DNA of 51,210 nt from positions 1-51,210 of the forward strand of contig NZ_BJMN01000059.1 of the NCBI RefSeq assembly GCF_006539185.1, written 5' to 3'. Below, one piece after another: positions 42,636-51,076 of this stretch. The stretch's first letter is position 1; each line of letters opens with the position of its first letter. The stretch comes from Streptomyces gardneri (GTDB taxonomy: Bacteria; Actinomycetota; Actinomycetes; Streptomycetales; Streptomycetaceae). The notes below the pieces were generated by a model. The model worked only from the letters and a program-made list of their open reading frames with translations, searched no databases and was not told where the DNA came from. The position numbers and the translations under genes were made by a program.

Positions 42636-44075
42636 ATGACCACCTTCGTGGACCGCGTCGAGCTGCACGTCGCCGCGGGTAACGGAGGCCACGGCTGCGC
42701 CTCCGTTCACCGGGAGAAGTTCAAGCCCCTCGGCGGACCCGACGGCGGCAACGGCGGCCGTGGCGGCGACGTGACCCTGGTCGTCGACCAGTCGGTCACC
42801 ACCCTGCTCGAGTACCACCACTCGCCGCACCGCAAGGCCACCAACGGCCAGCCCGGCGCCGGCGACAACCGCTCCGGCAAGGAGGGCCAGGACCTCGTCC
42901 TGACCGTGCCGGACGGCACCGTCGTCCTCGACAAGCAGGGCAACGTCCTCGCGGACCTCGTCGGCGAGGGCACCACCTTCGTCGCGGGCCAGGGCGGCCG
43001 CGGCGGCCTCGGCAACGCCGCGCTGGCCTCCGCCCGCCGCAAGGCCCCGGGCTTCGCCCTCCTCGGCGAGCCCGGCGAGTCGCGGGACATCGTCCTGGAG
43101 CTCAAGACCGTCGCGGACGTGGCCCTCGTCGGCTACCCGAGCGCGGGCAAGTCCTCGCTCATCTCCGTCCTGTCGGCCGCCAAGCCGAAGATCGCCGACT
43201 ACCCCTTCACGACGCTCGTCCCGAACCTGGGCGTGGTCACGGCCGGCTCGACCGTCTACACGATCGCCGACGTGCCGGGCCTGATCCCGGGCGCGAGCCA
43301 GGGCCGCGGTCTGGGCCTGGAGTTCCTGCGCCACGTCGAGCGCTGCTCGGTCCTCGTGCACGTCCTGGACACGGCGACGCTGGAGTCCGACCGCGACCCG
43401 GTCTCCGACCTCGACATCATCGAGGAGGAGCTCCGGCAGTACGGCGGTCTTGAGGACCGCCCCCGGATCGTCGTCCTCAACAAGATCGACATCCCGGACG
43501 GCCAGGACCTCGCCGACATGATTCGCCCGGATCTGGAGGCGCGCGGCTACCAGGTGTACGAGGCCTCCGCCGTCGCCCGTACGGGACTGAAGGAGCTCTC
43601 CTTCGCTCTCGCCGGCATCGTCGCGGAAGCGCGCGCGGCCAAGCCGAAGGAGGAGGCGACCCGGATCGTCATCACCCCGAAGGCCGTCGACGACGCGGGC
43701 TTCACCGTCACGTACGACGAGGCCGAGGACGTCTACCGGGTGCGCGGCGACAAGCCCGAGCGCTGGGTCCGCCAGACCGACTTCAACAACGACGAGGCCG
43801 TGGGCTACCTGGCCGACCGCCTCAACCGCCTCGGTGTCGAGGACCGGCTGATGAAGGCGGGCGCCCGCGCCGGCGACGGTGTGGCGATCGGCACAGAGGA
43901 GAACGCGGTCGTCTTCGACTGGGAGCCCACCATGATGGCGGGCGCCGAGATGCTCGGCCGCCGTGGCGAGGACCACCGACTGGAGGCCCCGCGCCCGGCA
44001 GCGCAGCGCCGCCGCGACCGGGACGCCCAGCGGGACGATGCACAGCGCGAGTACGACGAGTTCGACCCCTTCTAG
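42636..44075 (+). CDS. obg: Obg/CgtA GTPase
   Basis: Essential GTPase of ribosome assembly and, in Streptomyces, of aerial mycelium control. The Gly-rich Obg fold is at about 1-160 (GGPDGGNGGRGGDVTLV), then the G domain with G1 GYPSAGKSS, G2 around YPFTTLVPNLG, G3 DVPG and G4 NKID. A C-terminal OCT domain (about 345-430, YRVRGDKPERWVRQTDF) ends with a charged tail. The 479 residues are typical for actinobacteria. ATG after GGAGG. It has its own promoter after the rpmA terminator. Confidence 0.98.
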   Translation: MTTFVDRVELHVAAGNGGHGCASVHREKFKPLGGPDGGNGGRGGDVTLVVDQSVTTLLEYHHSPHRKATNGQPGAGDNRSGKEGQDLVLTVPDGTVVLDKQGNVLADLVGEGTTFVAGQGGRGGLGNAALASARRKAPGFALLGEPGESRDIVLELKTVADVALVGYPSAGKSSLISVLSAAKPKIADYPFTTLVPNLGVVTAGSTVYTIADVPGLIPGASQGRGLGLEFLRHVERCSVLVHVLDTATLESDRDPVSDLDIIEEELRQYGGLEDRPRIVVLNKIDIPDGQDLADMIRPDLEARGYQVYEASAVARTGLKELSFALAGIVAEARAAKPKEEATRIVITPKAVDDAGFTVTYDEAEDVYRVRGDKPERWVRQTDFNNDEAVGYLADRLNRLGVEDRLMKAGARAGDGVAIGTEENAVVFDWEPTMMAGAEMLGRRGEDHRLEAPRPAAQRRRDRDAQRDDAQREYDEFDPF

Positions 44076-44160
44076 CATGTCCGGCGTCAAGGGAGTGTCG
44101 CCGACGCGCTCGGCGGCCCTCCCTTCCGGTTCTCCGGTCAGGGGTCCGGTTTGCTCCCGC

Positions 44161-44166
44161 TACGAT
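44161..44166 (+). promoter_or_regulatory. -10 element of the GT2 gene, predicting a leaderless mRNA
   Basis: TACGAT ends 7 nt before the ATG at 44173. No Shine-Dalgarno sequence is present. This also fixes the start of the gene against a longer upstream reading. Confidence 0.6.
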
Positions 44167-44172
44167 GCTCGG

Positions 44173-45804
44173 ATGGTCGAGCCACCCCACGCGGCACGGG
44201 TCAGTGTCGTCGTCATCGCGTACAACGACGCCGAGCACGTGGGCGACGCGATCCGGTCCGCCCTCGCACAGGGCGAGGCCGTCGGTGAGGTCGTCGTCGT
44301 CGACGACGCCTCCGCGGACGCGACGCCCGACGTGCTGGCCGGTTTCGCCGACGAGCCGCGCGTGAAGCCGCTGGTCCGCGAGGTCAACAGCGGCGGCTGC
44401 GGCACCCCCCGCAACGACGGCATCGCCGCCGCGGTCCACCCGTGGGTCCTCTTCCTGGACAGCGACGACGTGCTGATGCCCGGCGCCGTCGACCGGCTCC
44501 TCGCCGTCGCGGCCGAGGAGCGCGCGGACGTCGTCACCGGTCTCTGCGTGCGGCGCGAGCTCCCCGAGGGCCGCGAGACCGTCTGGGCGCCCACGCTGTA
44601 CGACGTCTCCCGGGGCGCCACCCTCCCCGGCACCGTCCTCGACGGCGTCGAGGACCACCCCGAGCTGGTCCGCGACACCCTCTCCGTCAACAAGCTCTAC
44701 CGCCGCGACTTCCTGAACGGGCATGCGATCCGCTTCCCCGAGGGCGCCTTCCACTACGAGGACTTCGTCTTCAGCGCCCGCGTCCAGGCCGCGGCCCCCC
44801 GGCTCGCCGTCACCGACGTCCCCCTGTACGTCTGGCATGTACGGCGCCAGGCCGCGAACCTGTCGATCTCGCTGCGCCAGGGCTCCCTGGACAACTGGGA
44901 GCACCGGGTCGCCGCGCACCGTGCCGTCGTCGAGGTCTTCCGCAAGGCCGGGCGCCCCGCGCTCGCGATCCCCGCGCAGACGAAGTTCCTCGACTACGAC
45001 CTCCCCATGTACCTCCGCGAGCTGCCGCGCCGGCCCGCCGCCTACCGCGCCGACTGGTGGACGGTCACCCGTGACCACGTCGCCGGCTTCGACGACGCGG
45101 CGGTCGCCGCCGCCCGGGCGCCGCACCGCTGGCTGCACGCCGGGATCACGGCCCTCGCCGCCGTGCCCGAGGGCCGCGAGCTCACCCGCTTCGCCGAGCT
45201 CGCCGCCGGCCGGCCGCGGCTCGTCCCTCCGTACCCCCGCTCCGAGGACGGCGCCCCCGTGCTGGCCGCCGCCCCCGCCGACGTACCGCTGGACGGTCTC
45301 GAAGAGCTGTCCCCGGCCGGGCTGCCCGTCGCCGTGGACGGCCTCGCCACCGTCGGCGGCAGCGCCCGGGTGACCCTGACCGTGCACGAGCTGTACGGCC
45401 GGGTCGGCGCGCTGCACCCCGTCTCCGTACAGGTCGAGTGCACCGAGCGCGTCTCTGGCGCGAAGCTCCTCGCCGAGTCCGCCCCGCTGGTCCCCGCCGG
45501 CGAGGGCTGGACCGCCACCGCGCGGGTCCCCAGCGCCCGGCTGCTCCGGGCCGGCCGGCTCGCCTCCTGGTCGTTCGTCGCCGTGCTGCTCTACGCGGAC
45601 GGCTCGACCGGCCGCGCCGAGATCAGGACCCCGGACGGCTTCGCCGGCAAGCGGGGAGTGGCCTTCGGCCGGTTCGGCCGCGTCCTGCTCGTCCAGGTCG
45701 TGGCCTCGCCGCGCCGGGCGCTGACCCTCCGGCTCACGGGCGGAATGGCGGGCGCCCGTCAGGTGCTCTCCGGACGTATCAGGAGGATCCTGGCAAGACG
45801 CTGA
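44173..45804 (+). CDS. GT2 glycosyltransferase with beta-rich C-terminal region
   Basis: A 543-residue protein. Residues about 8-110 form a GT-A domain: RVSVVVIAYNDAEHVGDAI, VVDDASADATPDVL, NSGGCGTPRNDG and DxD as LFLDSDDV. The middle (about 110-300) resembles that of the TagF-like protein downstream (SVNKLYRRDFLNGH, FPEGAFHYEDFVFSA), and the C-terminal third is beta-rich with a basic end. It lacks the glycerophosphotransferase domain that accompanies GT2 in its neighbours. The ATG at 44173 is chosen because of the -10 just upstream; the open frame before it overlaps obg. Expected to transfer a sugar to a wall polymer precursor. Confidence 0.88.
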   Translation: MVEPPHAARVSVVVIAYNDAEHVGDAIRSALAQGEAVGEVVVVDDASADATPDVLAGFADEPRVKPLVREVNSGGCGTPRNDGIAAAVHPWVLFLDSDDVLMPGAVDRLLAVAAEERADVVTGLCVRRELPEGRETVWAPTLYDVSRGATLPGTVLDGVEDHPELVRDTLSVNKLYRRDFLNGHAIRFPEGAFHYEDFVFSARVQAAAPRLAVTDVPLYVWHVRRQAANLSISLRQGSLDNWEHRVAAHRAVVEVFRKAGRPALAIPAQTKFLDYDLPMYLRELPRRPAAYRADWWTVTRDHVAGFDDAAVAAARAPHRWLHAGITALAAVPEGRELTRFAELAAGRPRLVPPYPRSEDGAPVLAAAPADVPLDGLEELSPAGLPVAVDGLATVGGSARVTLTVHELYGRVGALHPVSVQVECTERVSGAKLLAESAPLVPAGEGWTATARVPSARLLRAGRLASWSFVAVLLYADGSTGRAEIRTPDGFAGKRGVAFGRFGRVLLVQVVASPRRALTLRLTGGMAGARQVLSGRIRRILARR

Positions 45805-45876
45805 ACACCCCCCGATGAGCGGGAAACCAGTTTCTTAACAATTCCCCCCGGGGGAGTGACTTGGCGGGCGCCGAGG

Positions 45877-45901
45877 GCGTTCATCAGTCAACTGTGAACG
45901 C
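45877..45901. repeat. Inverted repeat upstream of the third TagF-like gene
   Basis: GCGTTCA (45877-45883) and TGAACGC (45895-45901) flank an 11-nt spacer, 38 nt before the ATG at 45939. It could be an operator or a leader hairpin. Confidence 0.45.
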
Positions 45902-45938
45902 GCTTTGCACTACCGCATGCCTGTGTGAGAGGACTTGG

Positions 45939-48722
45939 ATGCCGACCACCGACGTCCCCGATGTGAGCGTCGTCGTCATCGTCTACAACGATGAGGAACG
46001 GCTCCCGCGAGCGGTTCGGTCCGTACTCGACCAGACCCTGAACAATCTCGAAGTGATCATCGCCGACGACTGCTCGACCGATGGCACGGAGCGAGTGGCG
46101 CGCGAGCTCGAAGCCGCCGACCCGCGCGTGCGGTACGCGCGCCTGGAACAGAACAGCGGCGGCTGCAGCGCCCCCCGCAACCACGGGATCGCGCTCGCCC
46201 GCGCCCCGTACGTCATGTTCCTCGACAGCGACGACGAGCTGCCCCGGCACGCCTGCAAGAGCATGCTGCTCGTCGCCGAGGAGACCGGCGTCGACTTCGT
46301 GACCGGTGAGGTCACCCGGTTCTACGAGGCGAACGACTCCACGGGCCTCTGGTACCCGCACCTCTTCACCGAGCAGCGGGTCGTGGACGGCATCACCGAG
46401 GCGCCCGAGTACTTCTTCGACCACCTGTCGACGAACAAGCTCTACCGGACCGCCTTCATCCGGGACCACGGCCTCGCCTTCCCCGAGGGCATCCACTACG
46501 AGGACCAGCTGTTCTCCGCGCAGGCCTACACGCTCGCCGAGACCTTCGCCGTCGTGCCGTGGTCGGTCTACACCTGGCGTCTCGCGCCGGAGAGCGTCTC
46601 CATCTCGTCGAGCCGGCACAAGATCCAGAACGTTCGCGATCGCATCGGCGTGGCCCGGCTGATCGACGCCTGGCTGGAGGAGCGCGGCGACTTCGAGCTC
46701 CGCGCGGAGAAGGACTACAAGTTCCTCCGCCACGACTTCCGCCTGTACCTGGGCGACCTTCCCTTCCGCGACGGCGACTGGATCGCGGAGTTCGCCGCCG
46801 AGGTCACCCCGTACCTCGACGAGATCTCCGACGAGACCTACGAGCGGCTCTCGCGCGAGGAGCGCGTCTGTCTCCACCTGCTGCGCACCGGCAGGCTGGA
46901 GGACGTCGCCGTGGCCGCCCGCCAGTTCGGCCGGCCGCAGCTCGCGCCCCGTGCCGTGACGGAGGTGGACGGCGTCTCCTACTGGGGCGACGTCGCACCG
47001 GCCGACGCCGCGAGCCGCGCCGAGCTCGACCTCGGCGAGTGGCACCTCCACGAGCAGTCCCTCGCCACCGGGCGCCTGCGGCACGAGCTGACCTCCGTGT
47101 CGATGCTCGGCCCGGTCCTGCGCCTGGAGATCCGGACGTACGACCCCGTCGGCCTGATCACCGAGGACACCGAGGCGTCGGTCAAGCTGGCCGCCCACAA
47201 GACGCCGCTCACCGTGCCGTTCAGGCTCGTCGCGGACGGCTCGGGACAGTACGTGTCCAAGGCCGAGGTGGACCTGCGGAAGGTCCCGGTCGGCAAGGTC
47301 GGCGTCGCGACCTGCCGCCACCCGGTGATCGCCCTGGAGCGCGACGGCGTGCGGCGCACGGACATCCTGCTGGCCCGGCACGACCAGCCCGACTTCCGCG
47401 CCACCCTCCGGTACAACAAGTTCGGCATCCACCACCTGCGCGTCCAGGCCGAGCAGAAGGGCGCCGGGCGCCTTGAGGTGACCTGGCAGCGCTCCGGCGT
47501 CCTGAAGTCCCTCGAACCGCTCGGCCCCTACGCCCGCAAGACCAAGGCCAAGGTCGGCAAGGTCAAGAAGATCCTCGTCGGCAACGAGGGCAAGGCGACC
47601 GCCTACGACGCCGTCGCCAGGCTCCCGCGCAAGCGCGGCCTGGCCGTCTTCGAGGCGGTGGAGGGCCGCGGCTACGCGGACAACCCCCGCTACGTCTACG
47701 AGGAGCTCAAGCGCCGCAACCTCCCGATCGACGTGGTCTGGGCCTACTCGGGCAGCCGGGACTCCTTCCCCGACGACGTCAAGCTCGTGAAGCGCGGCAG
47801 CTTCGCCTACGGCCGCGCGCTGGCCCGGGCCGCGTACTGGGTCGACTCGCACAACCTGCCGTACCTGTACGCGAAGCCCAAGGGCACCCGGTACCTCCAG
47901 ACCTGGCACGGCCAGACCTTCAAGGCGATGGGCTTCGACGTCCCGTCGCTTCGCGGCGCCTCGGAGATCGAGAAGGGGCGCTTCCGCGCCGCCGTCGGCC
48001 GCTGGGACGCGCTCGTCTGTCCGAGCGCCGAGTTCGAGCGGACCTTCGTCCCCGCCTTCGAGGTCGGGGCCGACCTGATCCGCTCCGGCTACCCGCGCAA
48101 CGACGTGCTCGTGCGCTGGGCCGAGCCGGAGCAGCGGGCCAGGGCGGCCGCCACCCGCGAGGCCCTGGACATCCCGGCCGGCCGCAAGGTGCTGCTCTAC
48201 GCCCCGACCTTCCGCGACGCGGCCCGTCGCACCGGACAGTCGATCCGGGTGGACTTCGAGGCGCTGGCCCCGTACCTGGCCGACGAGTGGACGATCGTCG
48301 TGCGCGCCCACCCGTACGACCGGTTCAAGGTCGATCCGGAGCTCGGCCACTTCCTCCGCGACGGTTCGGGGTTCGCCGACGTCAACGACCTGATGCTGGC
48401 CTCGGACGCGGTCCTCACGGACTACTCGTCGCTGATGTTCGACTACGCGAACACCGGTCGCCCGATACTGCTGTACACGGACGACTACGAGGACTACAAG
48501 GGCGGTGACCGGGGCACGTACTACGACCTCGAGGACATCGCACCGGGTCCGATGCTGACGACCACCGAGGACCTCGCCGCCGCCGTGCGCGACCTGGAAG
48601 GCGTGCGGGAGCGGCACGCCCAGCGCTACACGCGCTTCCAGGAGATGTTCTGCTCGTACGAGACCGGCCACGCGAGCAAGCTGGTGGTCGATGCTTTTTT
48701 CGAAGGCGGCACCCATGACTGA
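45939..48722 (+). CDS. Third GT2 + beta-module + glycerophosphotransferase (TagF-like) protein
   Basis: A 927-residue protein. GT2 domain with DVSVVVIVYNDEERLPRAV, IADDCSTDGTE, NSGGCSAPRNHG and DxD as MFLDSDDE; then a central region with beta-rich modules (about 390-530); then the Glyphos_transf domain with WHGQTFKAMG at about 655, LYAPTFRD, IVVRAHPYDRF and TDYSSLMFDYANT at about 827. Its GT2 half is closest to the protein just upstream, suggesting duplication. The ATG at 45939 follows GAGAGGA; the reading frame upstream is not coding. Its last 8 nt overlap the next gene (ATGACTGA), so the two are translationally coupled. Confidence 0.91.
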   Translation: MPTTDVPDVSVVVIVYNDEERLPRAVRSVLDQTLNNLEVIIADDCSTDGTERVARELEAADPRVRYARLEQNSGGCSAPRNHGIALARAPYVMFLDSDDELPRHACKSMLLVAEETGVDFVTGEVTRFYEANDSTGLWYPHLFTEQRVVDGITEAPEYFFDHLSTNKLYRTAFIRDHGLAFPEGIHYEDQLFSAQAYTLAETFAVVPWSVYTWRLAPESVSISSSRHKIQNVRDRIGVARLIDAWLEERGDFELRAEKDYKFLRHDFRLYLGDLPFRDGDWIAEFAAEVTPYLDEISDETYERLSREERVCLHLLRTGRLEDVAVAARQFGRPQLAPRAVTEVDGVSYWGDVAPADAASRAELDLGEWHLHEQSLATGRLRHELTSVSMLGPVLRLEIRTYDPVGLITEDTEASVKLAAHKTPLTVPFRLVADGSGQYVSKAEVDLRKVPVGKVGVATCRHPVIALERDGVRRTDILLARHDQPDFRATLRYNKFGIHHLRVQAEQKGAGRLEVTWQRSGVLKSLEPLGPYARKTKAKVGKVKKILVGNEGKATAYDAVARLPRKRGLAVFEAVEGRGYADNPRYVYEELKRRNLPIDVVWAYSGSRDSFPDDVKLVKRGSFAYGRALARAAYWVDSHNLPYLYAKPKGTRYLQTWHGQTFKAMGFDVPSLRGASEIEKGRFRAAVGRWDALVCPSAEFERTFVPAFEVGADLIRSGYPRNDVLVRWAEPEQRARAAATREALDIPAGRKVLLYAPTFRDAARRTGQSIRVDFEALAPYLADEWTIVVRAHPYDRFKVDPELGHFLRDGSGFADVNDLMLASDAVLTDYSSLMFDYANTGRPILLYTDDYEDYKGGDRGTYYDLEDIAPGPMLTTTEDLAAAVRDLEGVRERHAQRYTRFQEMFCSYETGHASKLVVDAFFEGGTHD

Positions 48723-49869
48723 GGCCTCCCCTGCCCGCAACGTGTTCTTCGTCGGTGTCGACGTCGACTCGATGGGCGGCTCCCAGCGGGTGCTGCACAC
48801 CCTCGCCCAGGGCATGGGCGAGCGGGGCCACCGCGTCGAGCTGATCGGCATCCGGCCGAGCGCCGAGCCCTTCCCGTACAACACGACGCGTGCGTACCGC
48901 CATGCGACGCTCTACCCGCCGAGCCCCGAGCCCAAGCCGCCCGTGCGGACGGTCGGCGACCGGCTCAGCCTGGCGCGGCGCGCCGACGCCCGCCGGGCGC
49001 GGGCCGCCCGCGAGCACGCGCGGGCGGAGATGCAGCGCAGGCTGTCGTCGGTCGAGGACGGCTACATCGTCTTCGGCTCGCCGTGGGCGGCGGACTGGGT
49101 CATGCCGCTGGAGTGGCAGCACCTGAAGGGCATCGGGCAGTACCACGAGTCCTTCGCCCAGGCCCGGCGCAGCGCCAACCTCGGGCTGATCCGGCGGCAC
49201 TACCCGGCTCTGGAGCAGACCCTGGTCCTCTCCCAGGGGGACGCGGTCGAGTTCGTCAACCAGCGCGTGCCGAACGTGCGGGTCATGCCGAACCCGCTGC
49301 CGTTCTACCCGGACGAGTCGGCTCCGCTCGACACCCGCAAGATCGGCGCGGTGGGCCGGCTCGACCCGATCAAGCGGTACGACCGGCTGATCGAGGCCTT
49401 CGCTCGGGCCCGCGAGGGGCGCGAGGGCTGGGAGCTGCACCTCTTCGGCGACGGCCCGCTGGAGAACGAGCTGCGGATGAAGGCCGAGGACCTCGGCGTC
49501 GCCGACCAGGTCGTCCTGCGCGGCACGGTCAAGGACATGGCGGCCGCCTACCGCGAGCTGTCGGTCGTCGCGATCAGCAGTGAGCGCGAGGGCCGTCCGA
49601 TGGCGCTGGCGGAGGCCGCCGCGTGCGGCGTGCCGTGTGTGAGCTTCGACGTCTCCGGCGGTGTCCGGGAGCTCGTCGACGACGGTGTCACGGGCACCCT
49701 GGTGCCGCCGGCCGACGTGCCCGGGCTCGCCGCCGCGTTCGGCGAGCTCATGGACGACGCCGGGCTGCGGCAGCGGTACGGCGCGGCGGGACGGGAGCAC
49801 GTCGCGCGCCTGTCGCTGCCGAGCGTCCTCGACCGGTGGGACTCCGTGTTCGCGGAGATAGAGCGCTAG
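48715..49869 (+). CDS. GT4 glycosyltransferase
   Basis: A 384-residue GT-B enzyme: N-terminal NVFFVGVDVDSMGGSQRVL, donor-domain core AVGRLDPIKRYDRLIEAF, LHLFGDGPLENELRM and the E(x7)E nucleotide-sugar motif in SEREGRPMALAEAAACGVP. The ATG at 48715 overlaps the stop of the TagF-like gene by 8 nt; an upstream in-frame ATG at 48691 is less likely. As an operon partner of the TagF-like protein it probably adds sugars to the same polymer. No membrane helix; peripheral. Confidence 0.92.
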   Translation: MTEASPARNVFFVGVDVDSMGGSQRVLHTLAQGMGERGHRVELIGIRPSAEPFPYNTTRAYRHATLYPPSPEPKPPVRTVGDRLSLARRADARRARAAREHARAEMQRRLSSVEDGYIVFGSPWAADWVMPLEWQHLKGIGQYHESFAQARRSANLGLIRRHYPALEQTLVLSQGDAVEFVNQRVPNVRVMPNPLPFYPDESAPLDTRKIGAVGRLDPIKRYDRLIEAFARAREGREGWELHLFGDGPLENELRMKAEDLGVADQVVLRGTVKDMAAAYRELSVVAISSEREGRPMALAEAAACGVPCVSFDVSGGVRELVDDGVTGTLVPPADVPGLAAAFGELMDDAGLRQRYGAAGREHVARLSLPSVLDRWDSVFAEIER

Positions 49870-49924
49870 AGAGGCGCTGAAGACGGTTCCGTCGAGGACT
49901 CGGCGGAACACCCGGTGGACCCCG

Positions 49925-49966
49925 CGGCCCCCCGGCGGACCCCTGCGGTGGTCCGCCGGGGGGCCG
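49925..49966 (+). terminator. Stem-loop terminator before galE
   Basis: A 17-bp perfect stem CGGCCCCCCGGCGGACC with its complement and an 8-nt loop. It ends the glycosyltransferase operon; the galE promoter lies only 12 nt further on. Confidence 0.88.
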
Positions 49967-49978
49967 TCGTCCTGTGGC

Positions 49979-49984
49979 TAAACT
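49979..49984 (+). promoter_or_regulatory. -10 element of galE, predicting a leaderless mRNA
   Basis: TAAACT ends 7 nt before the ATG at 49991, without a ribosome binding site. Its -35 region would fall inside the preceding terminator stem. Confidence 0.65.
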
Positions 49985-49990
49985 GTCGGA

Positions 49991-50983
49991 ATGACCTGGC
50001 TCATCACCGGCGGCGCCGGATACATCGGTTCCCATGTCGTCAAAGCAATGACCGAGGCCGGCGAGCGTGTCGTCGTGGTCGACGACCTCAGCACGGGCAA
50101 CCCGGCGCGCGTCCCCGAGGGCGTCGCGCTCGAGAAGGGCTCGGTCCTGGACCGCGAGTTCCTGGACCGGGTGCTGCGCGAGCACGCGGTCAAGGGCATC
50201 GTCCACCTGGCGGCCAAGAAGCAGGTCGGCGAGTCGGTCGAGCAGCCGCTCTTCTACTACCGCGAGAACGTGACGGGTCTGCAGACCATCCTGGAGGCCG
50301 CCGCCGGCGCCGGGGTGAAGAGCTTCCTCTTCTCCTCCTCCGCCTCCGTCTACGGCATGCCCGATGTGGACCTCGTCACCGAGGACACCGAGTGCCTGCC
50401 GCTCAGCCCGTACGGCGAGACCAAGCTCGTCGGCGAGTGGATGGCCCGCGCGGTCGGCCAGGCCCACGGGATCTCCACCGCCTGCCTGCGCTACTTCAAC
50501 GTGGCGGGCGCAGCGGCCCCCGAGCTCGCCGACACCGGTGTCTTCAACCTGGTGCCGATGGTCTTCGAGCGCCTCGACGCCGGCGAGTCCCCGCGCATCT
50601 TCGGTGACGACTACCCGACGCCCGACGGCACCTGCATCCGCGACTACATCCACGTCGCCGACATCGCCGACGCCCACCTCGCGGCGGCCCGCACGCTCGC
50701 CAAGGCGGGTGAGGCCGGCGAGACGGCCGCGCTGACCCTGAACATCGGGCGCGGCGAGGGCGTGTCGGTGCGCGAGATGGTCGACCTGATCAACGAGATC
50801 ACCGGTCACAGCGTCGAGCCCCTGGTCACCCCGCGCCGACCGGGCGACCCGGCCCGCGTGGTCGCCTCCGCGGAGCGCATCGAGTCGGAGCTCGGCTGGA
50901 AGGCGCGGCACGACGTCCGCTCCATGATCAGCTCGGCCTGGGAAGGCTGGGGCGCGAACCGGTCGGCCCGCACGGCCGGCTGA
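49991..50983 (+). CDS. galE: UDP-glucose 4-epimerase
   Basis: Short-chain dehydrogenase of the extended family interconverting UDP-glucose and UDP-galactose with bound NAD. The dinucleotide motif GGAGYIGS is at residues 6-13, the catalytic Ser is in FSSSASVYG and the Tyr/Lys pair in YGETK. The C-terminal sugar-binding region has LRYFNVAGA and GTCIRDYIHVADIADAH. The 330-residue length is typical. The position beside two glycosyltransferases suggests it supplies UDP-galactose for the wall polymer, though a 4-epimerase for another UDP-sugar is possible. Confidence 0.94.
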   Translation: MTWLITGGAGYIGSHVVKAMTEAGERVVVVDDLSTGNPARVPEGVALEKGSVLDREFLDRVLREHAVKGIVHLAAKKQVGESVEQPLFYYRENVTGLQTILEAAAGAGVKSFLFSSSASVYGMPDVDLVTEDTECLPLSPYGETKLVGEWMARAVGQAHGISTACLRYFNVAGAAAPELADTGVFNLVPMVFERLDAGESPRIFGDDYPTPDGTCIRDYIHVADIADAHLAAARTLAKAGEAGETAALTLNIGRGEGVSVREMVDLINEITGHSVEPLVTPRRPGDPARVVASAERIESELGWKARHDVRSMISSAWEGWGANRSARTAG

Positions 50984-51006
50984 TCCGAGCAACGGCAGGC
51001 AGTACC

Positions 51007-51045
51007 GAGTGGGGCGTCCCGGGTTCGGCCCGGGGCGCCCCACTC
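51007..51045. terminator. Bidirectional terminator after galE
   Basis: GAGTGGGGCG-T-CCCGGG pairs with CCCGGG-G-CGCCCCACTC (one T-G wobble) around TTCGG, between convergent galE and the partial gene at the right edge. Confidence 0.88.
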
Positions 51046-51076
51046 CGCTGTGTCGGGCCGAGGGTCGGCGGGCCCC

